45,377 bases of DNA from Bacteroides sp. UBA7335. GTDB lineage: Bacteria > Bacteroidota > Bacteroidia > Bacteroidales > Bacteroidaceae. A program made the position numbers and the translations under genes. Numbering within the stretch: the first letter of the stretch is position 1; the number at the start of each line of letters is the position of its first letter. The stretch covers positions 1 through 45,377 of the forward strand of contig DKPL01000045.1 in NCBI GenBank assembly GCA_002471185.1, read 5' to 3'. This document shows, piece by piece, positions 33,567 through 41,996 of this stretch. Under the pieces are notes generated by a model, which was not told where the DNA came from, made no database searches, and saw nothing but the letters and a program-made list of their open reading frames with translations.

Positions 33567-35281
33567 TCAATCGGCTTAATGTCTTCGATTTGTAATTGTA
33601 TTTCGCCACGCTTGTGCGTGTTTTCTTCTATCGTATAGCAGATGTCGAACGAGCGCTTGGTTTTGATGTAGCGCACGTGCGAGCTTTGCCCAAAGGCGAT
33701 GCCATTCATCACATTGTTTGATTTGTTGTCCACCAACTCCAATTTGATGTGTTCTTGGTCTCTTCCCACTACTTTACTTGTGCCATAATCGTACACATGG
33801 TGTGTGCAGAATATCGGTTTCAAGTTGTCCGGTCCGAAAGGGTTAAAGCGCTTCAGGTCGTTGCAGAACTTAGATGTGATGTCTTTAAAGTCGATTTCAG
33901 CATCAATATCAATCACCGAACTAGTTTGCTCGGGCAAGATGTTTTGCGAAACATACTCTTCGAAACGTTCTCTAAAAGCCGGCACATTTTCCGCTTTCAT
34001 CGACAATCCGGCAGCATAAGTATGTCCACCAAAGTTCTCGAGCAAGTCGCGGCAGTGCTCAATAGCCTTGTACACATCAAATCCCGAAACCGAACGAGCC
34101 GATCCGGTAGCCATGTCGTCGGTGCGAGTCAGCACCACAGCCGGACGATAATAGATTTCGGTTAGGCGAGAAGCCACAATGCCAATTACCCCTTTGTGCC
34201 ACTCTTCGTTGTAAAGCACAATAGAGCGTTGGTCTGCCAATCCCTCTAGGTTGTTCACAATTAAGTTGGCCTCTTCGGTCATGTTTTTATCGAGATCTTT
34301 GCGTGTCTCGTTGTACTGATTGATTTGATTGGCTTTTTCTAGCGCTGCCGATAGGTCTTTCTCGGTAAGTAAATCTACCGCCTCTTTACCGTTTTGAATA
34401 CGTCCCGAAGCATTGATACGTGGTCCTATTTTGAATACAATATCGCTCATTGTAATCTCCTTTTCGGCCAGTCCGCAAACGTCGATAATGGCTTTCATTC
34501 CGATGCTAGGGTTGCTGTTTATCTGCTTCAGCCCGTGATAAGCCAGTATGCGGTTTTCGCCCATGATAGGCACAATGTCCGAAGCAATACTAACTGCAAC
34601 CAAATCGAGTAGGGGGATGAGGTGATGAAACTCAATACTGTTGCTCATGGCAAAAGCCTGCATAAACTTGAATCCTACACCACAGCCCGATAAGTGAGTG
34701 TATGGGTAGGTATTGTCGAGCCGTTTGGCATTGAGTATAGCTACTGCCGGAGGCAATATATCATCGGGCACATGATGGTCGCAAATGATAAAATCGATCC
34801 CTTTTTCTTTGGCATACGCTATTTCGTCAACCGCTTTAATGCCACAGTCTAACACAATGATTAGTGTCACACCACTTTCGGCTGCAAAGTCTACTCCTTG
34901 AACAGATACGCCATACCCTTCGTTGTAACGGTCGGGGATGTAGTAATCAATATTCGAGTAAAACTGTTGGATAAACTTGTAAACCAACGTCACTGCGGTA
35001 GTGCCATCTACGTCATAGTCTCCATAAATTAAAATGCGTTCCTTTTTACCCATTGCCCTATTTAAGCGTTCTATCGCTATATCCATATCCTTCATCAGGA
35101 ACGGATCGTGCAAATCAGGAAGATGCGGACGAAAGAACTTTTTGGCATCCAGTGCTTTAGTTATTCCTCGTTGCATCAGCAGACGTCCTAGGATTGGACT
35201 TATTCCTAGTTCCTGAGCCAGCAGTTTGCTTGTTTCAGCTTGTTCGGGTGTTGTAGGTGCATAATTCCATTTGTGATTCAT
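33563..35281 (-). CDS. recJ: Single-stranded-DNA-specific exonuclease RecJ
   Basis: 5'-3' ssDNA exonuclease that works with RecQ in fork repair. There are 572 residues. DHH-family motifs are GDYDVDGTTA (87-96), LDCG near 144-147, and DHH at 168-170. The DHHA1 part includes GGHTYAAGLSM, and a C-terminal OB-like domain follows. It heads an overlapping recJ-recQ unit. No exact TAnnTTTG box lies upstream; a near match TACTTTTA and a hairpin GTTGCAAAA/TTTTGGCAAC (35318-35342, one bulge) lie in the leader. Confidence 0.96.
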   Translation of the reverse strand: MNHKWNYAPTTPEQAETSKLLAQELGISPILGRLLMQRGITKALDAKKFFRPHLPDLHDPFLMKDMDIAIERLNRAMGKKERILIYGDYDVDGTTAVTLVYKFIQQFYSNIDYYIPDRYNEGYGVSVQGVDFAAESGVTLIIVLDCGIKAVDEIAYAKEKGIDFIICDHHVPDDILPPAVAILNAKRLDNTYPYTHLSGCGVGFKFMQAFAMSNSIEFHHLIPLLDLVAVSIASDIVPIMGENRILAYHGLKQINSNPSIGMKAIIDVCGLAEKEITMSDIVFKIGPRINASGRIQNGKEAVDLLTEKDLSAALEKANQINQYNETRKDLDKNMTEEANLIVNNLEGLADQRSIVLYNEEWHKGVIGIVASRLTEIYYRPAVVLTRTDDMATGSARSVSGFDVYKAIEHCRDLLENFGGHTYAAGLSMKAENVPAFRERFEEYVSQNILPEQTSSVIDIDAEIDFKDITSKFCNDLKRFNPFGPDNLKPIFCTHHVYDYGTSKVVGRDQEHIKLELVDNKSNNVMNGIAFGQSSHVRYIKTKRSFDICYTIEENTHKRGEIQLQIEDIKPIE

Positions 35282-35454
35282 TTTATATATTATTTTTTCT
35301 TTTTTCTGTCTTATAGTGTTGCAAAAAGTCTATTTTGGCAACAAGTTGTAAAAGTACGAAAAAACAGTTAGCTACCTATCTTTTTCTCAGAATTTATTAG
35401 CGCTATGTGGGTTAAAATAATTATTTTTAGTGAAAGCATAAAACAAGGTGTTCC

Positions 35455-35537
35455 GAGTTCGTTTCACCCCTTTGGAACTATAGTTTCAAGTCCTCGGAAC
35501 TATAGTTTCAATCCTTTGAAACTAATTAAAACAGGGT
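35455..35537. repeat. Palindromic intergenic repeat, copy B
   Basis: Two tandem units begin GGAACTATAGTTTCAA at 35474 and 35496 (22-base period), flanked by GTTTCA (35461-35466) and TTTGAAAC (35516-35523... on the right side). The right part TTTCAATCCTTTGAAAC matches TTTCAAGCCTTTGAAAC of copy A, and an AGGG plus a later GACTG are shared downstream. It lies between the recJ start and the end of the AsmA-like gene. Confidence 0.8.
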
Positions 35538-35575
35538 TTGCCCGTTTGTTTGTAAAGGTAGGCTGACTGTGCTTT

Positions 35576-38500
35576 CTACTTTTGCTCTTGAGGTAAAATC
35601 AACTCGGGATAGATGAGTTGCGCCTTACGACGCTTGGGGAATAAGAAGTTGCGTATACGGTCGAAGAAACCGATGACATGAACTGCCTTCTCTTGCTCTT
35701 TCTCGGAGATGCCTACCGACTCAACAAGTGCGGGCTCCATAATCTGCCAGATGTAGTTGAATGTAGGGTGATAAGCGTTTCGCTTAATTTCGGTGATGGC
35801 GTGTCTGTTTTCATTCTTGTGCTGAATGATGCGGTTGGCTATAGACGAAACAAAAGGATGCTCTACAATTTCGCCATCTTTGTAGTTGGCTATTTCGGCA
35901 TACAAACTATCATACTGCAATAGCATATCCGACTTAGCGCTTATCGACGATGCCTCTGCCCTGAAAGTCATCTGCTTGAGATGTCCGCTCTTGATCTCAA
36001 TAGGTGCCAAAGGAGTCACTAGTTGGTTCATCTCTCGCAAATCAAACTCACCCATATTGGCAGTCAGCACAAAGTGGTCGTTGAGCGAATCTACCGGAAC
36101 CTCCCATTTAATATCAAACAACCCCTTACCCAATAACTTGCCTCTCAGGTTGGCAATGATGTACGGATGGGTAGTCGATGGAATATTGGTCAAATTGCTG
36201 ATGGTGCCACACATGTCATCTAGGGTTAACTTGCCGGGTACGCTGCCTTTGCGCGATAATTCTTGGTATATCACACTGAAATTGTTTACATTTACTACTG
36301 GTATATCAATGGCCAAAGGGGCTTTCTGAAGATACGAGTAAATCATCGGGAACCATTTGTGACGGGGTAACTTTGTTTTTTGATTGACAAAGTTCTGTAG
36401 CGTGATATCGCTTAAATCCATGCTTTGAAGTTGAACTCTATTTTCAGCGAACAACATCCCATAGTTTATGCCACTTAGTGATATCTGGTTGATGGTAACA
36501 TCATACCAACTCTTGTGACGTGGGTCGATGTAAGAAAAATCCATCATCGAATAAGGCGATGTATAACTCACCCCATTGATAGAAAGACTATCATTCAATA
36601 ATTCTACTCGCTTTATGCCCAAGTTGAACAACCCATGATCCATGGGATAAGTAATGTTGCAAGTCGAAAAATAGGGTTTGCCCCAATCGAAGGATTGCGC
36701 TTTGGTATCAATCGATACCTCTTGAAGCGCAAAGCTTGTGGTGTCGAGCTTGTACGAAAACGTAGTATCGTTTTTTTCGAGTGTGAGGTTTGCTAATGCA
36801 TCTGTCAGTGCAAACTTGTTTAGTACTATGTGGTCCGAAACTTTTGCCAGGGTGTGGTATAGTGTATCGGGTAGTACGAAGTGTGGCATGCCTTCAAACG
36901 GATGCTTCTCTTTTTTTACTGCCTTCTTGTTGGATTTTAAGAACAGGTTAACGCGAGGCGAGGATAAGGTGATAGCACCCAAATGGAATGTTTCTTTATC
37001 CCAAAAGAGCGAATCTATCGAAAAACTACTTAAACTACAATCGTATCGACTGCCACTTTTCTCTTTTAAGGCCACCTTGGGAGTAGATAGCAGCAAGCGC
37101 TCAAATGCCAATTCCGGCTGTTGCTTCACCTCTTGATAGTTCAATCCACTAATGGTAAGCGAAGGCGAAGCAACGTAAATGCACGATTTACTCCTTGCAA
37201 ACAGTGTATCTTGAGGCATCAATAAGATGTCTTCTAAATTAAGTTTTTGAGTAGCGGTAGAGTAATCGCCCTCGGCTATGGATACACGATAAGCATTGCC
37301 TGGTAAGTAGTTATTGAACGATTTGAACGTGAATCCCATCTTGCCATAGCTAAACGAGTAGTTGCTCGTATCTTTGACACTTTGTTTTAGCAGCAAGCGA
37401 GTAGCGTAGAAGTTAAAATCGTTCAACTGATAGTCTATCTCTTTGGGCTTGCAAATGTCTGTTACAACTATCGAAGCACCCATAATCTGAAAATCATTAA
37501 GCGATAAGTGGGTTAAGTAAGGATTAAAGAAAGTACCTTTTTTCTTTCTGCTTTTAGCAGTTGTATCTTTATCTTTTGCTTTGCAAGACTGTTCGGCAAT
37601 GATGTACTTCAACCGAGGTTGATTTACTATAAATGTATTGGCCTCTATCCCCTCTTTATAGTTCAATCCGCTAATTAATACCTCATCAATTGTTGCAGTC
37701 AATCGGTCTTTGTGTTTCGATACCTCCATTGGTTTTATCGAGGCCTTGTTTATCGCTAAGTCGCCTTTGTCTGAATTAAAACTAAGTTGCTTGATGCCAA
37801 TAAAATGATTATTACTTCTCATTGCACCACTAACATCTTCAATGCTTAGTTCAAACCCTTGCAAGAAATCGTACTCGTTGTCGCTCTGGGTTGCTGTTAC
37901 CGAATCAACCAATAACTGATAGGCTTTAAAGTTAAGTTTATCAATGTTAAAGCTATCTTCTCCCTTGCTGCTATAAAGGTTGTACTTCATAGAACCATTG
38001 TCGATGCCGATTTCGTTGATGGTGAACCTATAAAAGATAGGAGAAATAATATCATATACACTGAGTGGTGAAGCAAATATGTTTTTGTTGCGAGTAATGT
38101 AAGTTCCCCCTGATTTGTTGGTGTGAAGTTCTAGAATATGTGAAATATCAATTCGCGGTGATACTATATTGAATGAGCCAATACCTAGAGCATTTATGGC
38201 ATTCTGTCGCTCAAAGTCGATGCCATTAATCGATACCGCTTGTATTGAAGCATCGATGCTATTCTCTGGATATCCCGGATTCTTTCGATTAGAGATTAGC
38301 GTGATATTGGATATAAACACCGTCGAATCGTTGGTGTTGAGGCTGATGCTATCGGTGTTGAGCGAGAAATCGTTGTTGGTAATGAGCTGTTGAGGCTGAT
38401 TGGTAGTGAACTTAAAGTTGTCGCAAAATAAAAGTTTGCCATTCTCATAGCTCTCTTCGTTCATTAAAAAACCATAGGCATCAAAACTAACATTTTGAAT

Positions 38501-39076
38501 GGCGTAAACGATGGGAGTTTGCGAAGTATATGCTGTAAATAGAATACTTGCATTATCCAAATTTAGTTCTCCTACTCCTAAGTCAGTGATGTAGTTTGAA
38601 ACCATCTGATAGATGTTTTTAGTGGGCGCATGCCTCTTTTTCTTATCAGGTTGTGCCAAGTCGTTAGTCTGATAAATTTTGATATCAGGCGATTTAATCT
38701 TGAACGACTTAAAGTGTAACTTTTTGAAGTTATGTCGCCAAGTCAAGTTCAATCCCTTAAAGTGAATTAAATCAATCGATAAGTTCATGTATGTATTGGG
38801 TAAACTGTCCTTTTGTTGCCACTCGTTAAACACTGTTGAATCGGGAGCTAATTTAACCCCTTCTATCTTTAACTCACCATTTAAAAAGCTGATGGATAAT
38901 TTTTTATAGGAAAGTTGATAAAAACCATCGCTTTCGACAGCGGTTCTTTCTATCAATTTATTGGCTAAGTAGTGCTCTAACCAATGAGTGCGAAAAAAGT
39001 TGATAGCAAGTAACGTGATGACCAATAATAACATTGTCATCCATATATACTTTCTAACTTTTTTTCGTGCCATCAT
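35576..39076 (-). CDS. Large AsmA/TamB-like envelope protein (tentative)
   Basis: There are 1166 residues with one N-terminal transmembrane segment (KYIWMTMLLLVITLLAINFF, about 9-28) and the rest predicted to lie in the periplasm. Short alternating strands recur through the chain in units such as FHLGAITLSSPRVNLF and LTISGLNYQEVKQQPEL, with sparse Cys. This resembles AsmA-like or DUF748-like proteins that form long beta-structured bridges for lipid transfer between membranes. I cannot confirm the family from sequence alone. ATG 39073 directly follows ATG 39076. A Lys/Arg-rich tail region (RNFLFPKRRK) precedes the C-terminus. Downstream is repeat copy B. Confidence 0.6.
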   Translation of the reverse strand: MMARKKVRKYIWMTMLLLVITLLAINFFRTHWLEHYLANKLIERTAVESDGFYQLSYKKLSISFLNGELKIEGVKLAPDSTVFNEWQQKDSLPNTYMNLSIDLIHFKGLNLTWRHNFKKLHFKSFKIKSPDIKIYQTNDLAQPDKKKRHAPTKNIYQMVSNYITDLGVGELNLDNASILFTAYTSQTPIVYAIQNVSFDAYGFLMNEESYENGKLLFCDNFKFTTNQPQQLITNNDFSLNTDSISLNTNDSTVFISNITLISNRKNPGYPENSIDASIQAVSINGIDFERQNAINALGIGSFNIVSPRIDISHILELHTNKSGGTYITRNKNIFASPLSVYDIISPIFYRFTINEIGIDNGSMKYNLYSSKGEDSFNIDKLNFKAYQLLVDSVTATQSDNEYDFLQGFELSIEDVSGAMRSNNHFIGIKQLSFNSDKGDLAINKASIKPMEVSKHKDRLTATIDEVLISGLNYKEGIEANTFIVNQPRLKYIIAEQSCKAKDKDTTAKSRKKKGTFFNPYLTHLSLNDFQIMGASIVVTDICKPKEIDYQLNDFNFYATRLLLKQSVKDTSNYSFSYGKMGFTFKSFNNYLPGNAYRVSIAEGDYSTATQKLNLEDILLMPQDTLFARSKSCIYVASPSLTISGLNYQEVKQQPELAFERLLLSTPKVALKEKSGSRYDCSLSSFSIDSLFWDKETFHLGAITLSSPRVNLFLKSNKKAVKKEKHPFEGMPHFVLPDTLYHTLAKVSDHIVLNKFALTDALANLTLEKNDTTFSYKLDTTSFALQEVSIDTKAQSFDWGKPYFSTCNITYPMDHGLFNLGIKRVELLNDSLSINGVSYTSPYSMMDFSYIDPRHKSWYDVTINQISLSGINYGMLFAENRVQLQSMDLSDITLQNFVNQKTKLPRHKWFPMIYSYLQKAPLAIDIPVVNVNNFSVIYQELSRKGSVPGKLTLDDMCGTISNLTNIPSTTHPYIIANLRGKLLGKGLFDIKWEVPVDSLNDHFVLTANMGEFDLREMNQLVTPLAPIEIKSGHLKQMTFRAEASSISAKSDMLLQYDSLYAEIANYKDGEIVEHPFVSSIANRIIQHKNENRHAITEIKRNAYHPTFNYIWQIMEPALVESVGISEKEQEKAVHVIGFFDRIRNFLFPKRRKAQLIYPELILPQEQK

Positions 39077-39152
39077 ACTTACTTTTATTTCTAACTAAAA
39101 CAATACGCAATTTGCTTTTGTTTTGTCTCTCTTTTTTTTAGTCTAGAAATAG

Positions 39153-39196
39153 CAACACCCCTTTGATGTTTAGTTTATCACATCAAAGGGGTGTTG
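39153..39196 (-). terminator. Hairpin after the ROK gene, probable terminator
   Basis: CAACACCCCTTTGATG (39153-39168) and CATCAAAGGGGTGTTG (39181-39196) form a perfect 16-bp inverted repeat with a 12-base loop, about 50 bases beyond the ROK stop. On the minus strand it is followed by CTATTTCT rather than a full T-run. Confidence 0.62.
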
Positions 39197-39245
39197 AGTA
39201 AAAGGTGTAAGTTGAATCAATCCTTTGTCCGCTAGATAGCAATTG

Positions 39246-40451
39246 CTACTCTTCGAACATTTTACTTCGTGCAAGCATACAAGCACCTACTACACCAGCC
39301 TTGTTTTTAAGTTTTGAGGTCAATATTACCGTATCTTTATTAACTAAGTTCAGCGAGTATTTTCGTACTGCACTTTTGATAGGCTGCGTAATGTAGTCTT
39401 CGGTTAGCGACAGCGTTCCACCAATAATAACCAATTCGGGATTGAATAAATTGATCAGGCTGGCAATCTGCTTACCCAATTTATTCCCTAACTCCTCTAA
39501 TATCTCAATGCAAAGAATATCCTCTTTATTGATAGCATTAATGATATCCATCAAGGTAATCTTTTCAATGTCTTTATGGTTCATGGATAAAATTGAATTT
39601 TCTCCATTGTTTATTCTCGAAATTAGTGTACGATGTAGAGCCATGCCCGAAGCCTCAGTCTCCAAGCATCCCTTTTTCCCACAATGGCAGATGATTTCGT
39701 TGTCATATACACTAAAGTGTCCAAACTCTCCTGCGAAACCAGATTTACCCTTGTAAAGTTTACCATCGATAATGATACCTACAGCTAAACCCCAACTTAC
39801 GTTTATGAAAAGGATGTCTTTTTCGTTTTTTACGCACCCCTGCATATACTCCCCATAGGCCATTGCGCGTGTATCATTATCAATACTTACATTATAGCCT
39901 AATCTCTCAGAAAGAATTTCGGTCAGAGGTCGCTCCTCAAAGTTAAATTGGCTAAAGCTATAACCGCTTTCAGGATCAACTCGTCCCGAAATGTTGAAGC
40001 TGATATTTAATATTTTGCTTTTGTCAAGTGTCAGGTTGTCGATAAACTTCAATACCTGTTTGCAAAGCGTATTTAAATATTCTTTTGTGTTTTCGAACTC
40101 CAATGGGATATCCATCTTAAGCTCCATCATATCTCCTTTAAAATTGATGATGCCAATATTGATGGTAAATCGCTTAATATCTACACCTATAAAATATCCC
40201 GATTCGGGATTTAGACCATATAAATTAGGATGACGTCCACCGCTTGTTTCTAATTTGCCATAATCGTTAATGTAGCCTTCATCATACATTTCACTGATTA
40301 ACTTAGTTACGGTTGGTACACTCAAATCGAACTCTTTAGATAAATCAGGGATTGTAGAACTACCGTTATAAATGTAATAGTTGATGATGCGCTTTTTGGT
40401 TAACGCATTTTTTGACCCTGATTCAATTTCTTTCATTAATCGCTGATTCAT
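39246..40451 (-). CDS. ROK family protein with N-terminal winged helix (NagC/XylR-type regulator)
   Basis: There are 401 residues. The winged-helix DNA-binding domain is at about 15-75 (SSTIPDLSKEFDLSVPTVTK followed by LISEMYDEGYINDYG), then a ROK fold with IGVDIKRFTINIGIINF. The ROK zinc motif CHCGKKGC is at 255-262 and GEFGH at 241-245. The segment DNDTRAMAYGE corresponds to the kinase catalytic loop with Asp191/Asp193. The combination marks a sugar-responsive repressor; sugar kinase activity is not excluded. No sugar genes adjoin it, so the effector and targets are unknown. It has its own -7 element and a downstream hairpin. Confidence 0.9.
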   Translation of the reverse strand: MNQRLMKEIESGSKNALTKKRIINYYIYNGSSTIPDLSKEFDLSVPTVTKLISEMYDEGYINDYGKLETSGGRHPNLYGLNPESGYFIGVDIKRFTINIGIINFKGDMMELKMDIPLEFENTKEYLNTLCKQVLKFIDNLTLDKSKILNISFNISGRVDPESGYSFSQFNFEERPLTEILSERLGYNVSIDNDTRAMAYGEYMQGCVKNEKDILFINVSWGLAVGIIIDGKLYKGKSGFAGEFGHFSVYDNEIICHCGKKGCLETEASGMALHRTLISRINNGENSILSMNHKDIEKITLMDIINAINKEDILCIEILEELGNKLGKQIASLINLFNPELVIIGGTLSLTEDYITQPIKSAVRKYSLNLVNKDTVILTSKLKNKAGVVGACMLARSKMFEE

Positions 40452-40802
40452 ATGCTCTGTTGTTATTTCTGAATTGTGGCAAATATAGTAAAATTAATTA
40501 GTAAATAAGGGCAATTATTGGTTATTGTTGATTATAAAAATGGTGCTTATTGACTATTTGCTTTATTTTGCGTTGCTTAATAGGATGTGTATTATTACTT
40601 CTTGTATTTCTATATTGTTAAAAAATAGCTTTTATTTTATTGATTTGTGAAAAATAACCATTTTTTGAGGCTTGTGAGATGGTTTTGATGGTTAATAAAA
40701 TATATTATTATATGTGGTTTGTTACTTAAGAAGTGGTTGGTTGAGTTTTTAAGTTGCGGAGTAATGGGATAATAATATTTGATGTGCTTGTTTGCAGAGG
40801 AG
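40452..40802. other. AT-rich intergenic region upstream of the ROK gene
   Basis: Part of a 432-base gene-free interval. Apart from the ROK promoter near 40480-40487 and the thioesterase terminator at the far end, I see no ORF, RNA gene or strong structure. Confidence 0.6.
40480..40487 (-). promoter_or_regulatory. -7 promoter element for the ROK gene
   Basis: TATATTTG on the minus strand matches TAnnTTTG, 28 bases before the ATG at 40451. Confidence 0.55.
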
Positions 40803-40856
40803 AATAAATAAAAAGAGTTCTTATACTCATTGGTGTAGAATGAGTATAGGAACTCT
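40803..40856 (-). terminator. Intrinsic terminator after the thioesterase gene
   Basis: AGAGTTCTTATACTCATT (40814-40831) faces AATGAGTATAGGAACTCT (40839-40856), an 18-bp stem with one G-U pair on one strand and a 7-base loop. On the minus strand it is followed by TTTTTATTTATT, as expected for the thioesterase gene ending at 40884. Confidence 0.88.
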
Positions 40857-40883
40857 ATAATAATTGATACATAAATTTATCGT

Positions 40884-41321
40884 TTACTTTTTTTCTTTTC
40901 TAAGTTCTTTGCCTTCATAACTGCATATCGCACTAATCCAATCTTGACTTAAAGGTTTAGATACATGATTTTCTAAATCATAGAGCACCATAATTGAAGT
41001 GCAAATACATTTCACCTCTTCGGTTTTGATATCAATAACCCGCTGTGTGAGGTGAAAACTAGTAGTACCGATTTTAGTAACTGCTGTTTGCACAGCAACT
41101 TGGTCAGACCCGAAAATCTGTGAAACGAAGTTTGCTTCGATATGCACGACTACAATTCCCTCTTTTTCCCAGTTTACTCCTGGGCATACAGAGGCAAAAT
41201 ACTCCGTTTTGCCCAAATCGTAAAAAGAAAAATATACAGTATTGTTAACGTGGCCGAATTTATCTACATCATTGAATCGTAGTTGGATAGGTAATGTGTG
41301 GCGAAATGTGGTTTCTTCCAT
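40884..41321 (-). CDS. Acyl-CoA thioesterase, 4HBT hot-dog family
   Basis: There are 145 residues, typical of a single hot-dog domain of the YbgC/4-hydroxybenzoyl-CoA thioesterase group. The signature LRFNDVDKFGHVNNTVYFSF has the catalytic-type Asp and the GHVNN loop (residues about 14-33). The substrate chain length cannot be predicted. It is a monocistronic gene, divergent from tsaC with paired promoters and followed by a strong terminator. Confidence 0.9.
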   Translation of the reverse strand: MEETTFRHTLPIQLRFNDVDKFGHVNNTVYFSFYDLGKTEYFASVCPGVNWEKEGIVVVHIEANFVSQIFGSDQVAVQTAVTKIGTTSFHLTQRVIDIKTEEVKCICTSIMVLYDLENHVSKPLSQDWISAICSYEGKELRKEKK

Positions 41322-41338
41322 TTTGTTTTCTCTTAAAC

Positions 41339-41370
41339 TTTGTGATTACGAGGCAAATGTAGTAATTTTG
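41339..41370 (+). promoter_or_regulatory. Promoter of tsaC
   Basis: TTTG (41339-41342) and TAATTTTG (41363-41370) are separated by 20 bases, the best full match to the Bacteroides TTTG/TAnnTTTG promoter in the window. It lies 19 bases before the tsaC ATG. Confidence 0.75.
41354..41361 (-). promoter_or_regulatory. -7 promoter element for the thioesterase gene
   Basis: TACATTTG on the minus strand matches TAnnTTTG, 32 bases before the ATG at 41321. It lies side by side with the tsaC element. Confidence 0.55.
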
Positions 41371-41389
41371 CAAATCAAAATCATCAAAT

Positions 41390-41965
41390 ATGAATCAAGA
41401 ATTTATTGAAGATATAAAAAATGCTTGCAAAGTGATGCAAGAGGGTGGAGTAATTCTTTACCCCACAGATACTGTTTGGGGAATAGGATGTGATGCTACT
41501 AATGAGGATGCGGTACGCAAAGTTTATGAAATTAAGCAACGTGAGGATAGTAAGGCGATGTTGGTTTTGGTTGACTCTGCCGTAAAAGTTGATTTTTATG
41601 TTGATGAGGTACCCGATATTGCTTGGGATTTAATTGAAGTGACTGATAAACCCTTGACGATTATTTATGATGGGGCGCGTAATCTTGCTCCTAACTTAAT
41701 ATCGACTGATGGTAGTGTTGGTATCAGAATAACAAATGAATCTTTTTCGCATCGTTTATGCCAGCAATTTCGCAAGGCAATAGTCTCCACATCGGCTAAC
41801 ATTAGTGGTGCACCGGGAGCTGCTTGTTTTGATGAAATTAGCGAAGAGATAAAGTCTAAAGTTGACTATATTGTGGGTTATCGTCAAGATGATTTGAATC
41901 GCCCCAAACCATCGAGTATTATGAAAATTGGTAGAGGAGGGGTTATTAAGATTATTCGTCCATAA
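41390..41965 (+). CDS. tsaC: L-threonylcarbamoyladenylate synthase (TsaC/Sua5/YwlC family)
   Basis: Makes threonylcarbamoyl-AMP from Thr, bicarbonate and ATP, the donor for the t6A modification at position 37 of ANN-decoding tRNAs. There are 191 residues of the short (TsaC) type without the extra Sua5 domain. The YrdC signature is GGVILYPTDTVWGIGCDA (18-35), followed by KVYEIKQREDSKAMLVLV. STSANISGAPGA is the conserved ATP-site segment. The next gene starts 31 bases downstream, so tsaC, the ClC gene and fmt probably form one operon, two of them serving translation. Confidence 0.94.
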   Translation: MNQEFIEDIKNACKVMQEGGVILYPTDTVWGIGCDATNEDAVRKVYEIKQREDSKAMLVLVDSAVKVDFYVDEVPDIAWDLIEVTDKPLTIIYDGARNLAPNLISTDGSVGIRITNESFSHRLCQQFRKAIVSTSANISGAPGAACFDEISEEIKSKVDYIVGYRQDDLNRPKPSSIMKIGRGGVIKIIRP

Positions 41966-41996
41966 ATAAAAATCACACTATACACAATTATATTAT

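Noticed and set aside
35318..35342. Hairpin in the recJ leader as a regulatory RNA element
   Set aside because: The stem is AT-rich with a bulge, no alternative pairing or leader ORF was found, and there is no known ligand link.
35474..35511. Direct repeats of 16 bases that could look like a minimal CRISPR array
   Set aside because: The spacer is only 6 bases, there are two units, and the unit is palindromic and shared with another intergenic site; no cas genes are present.
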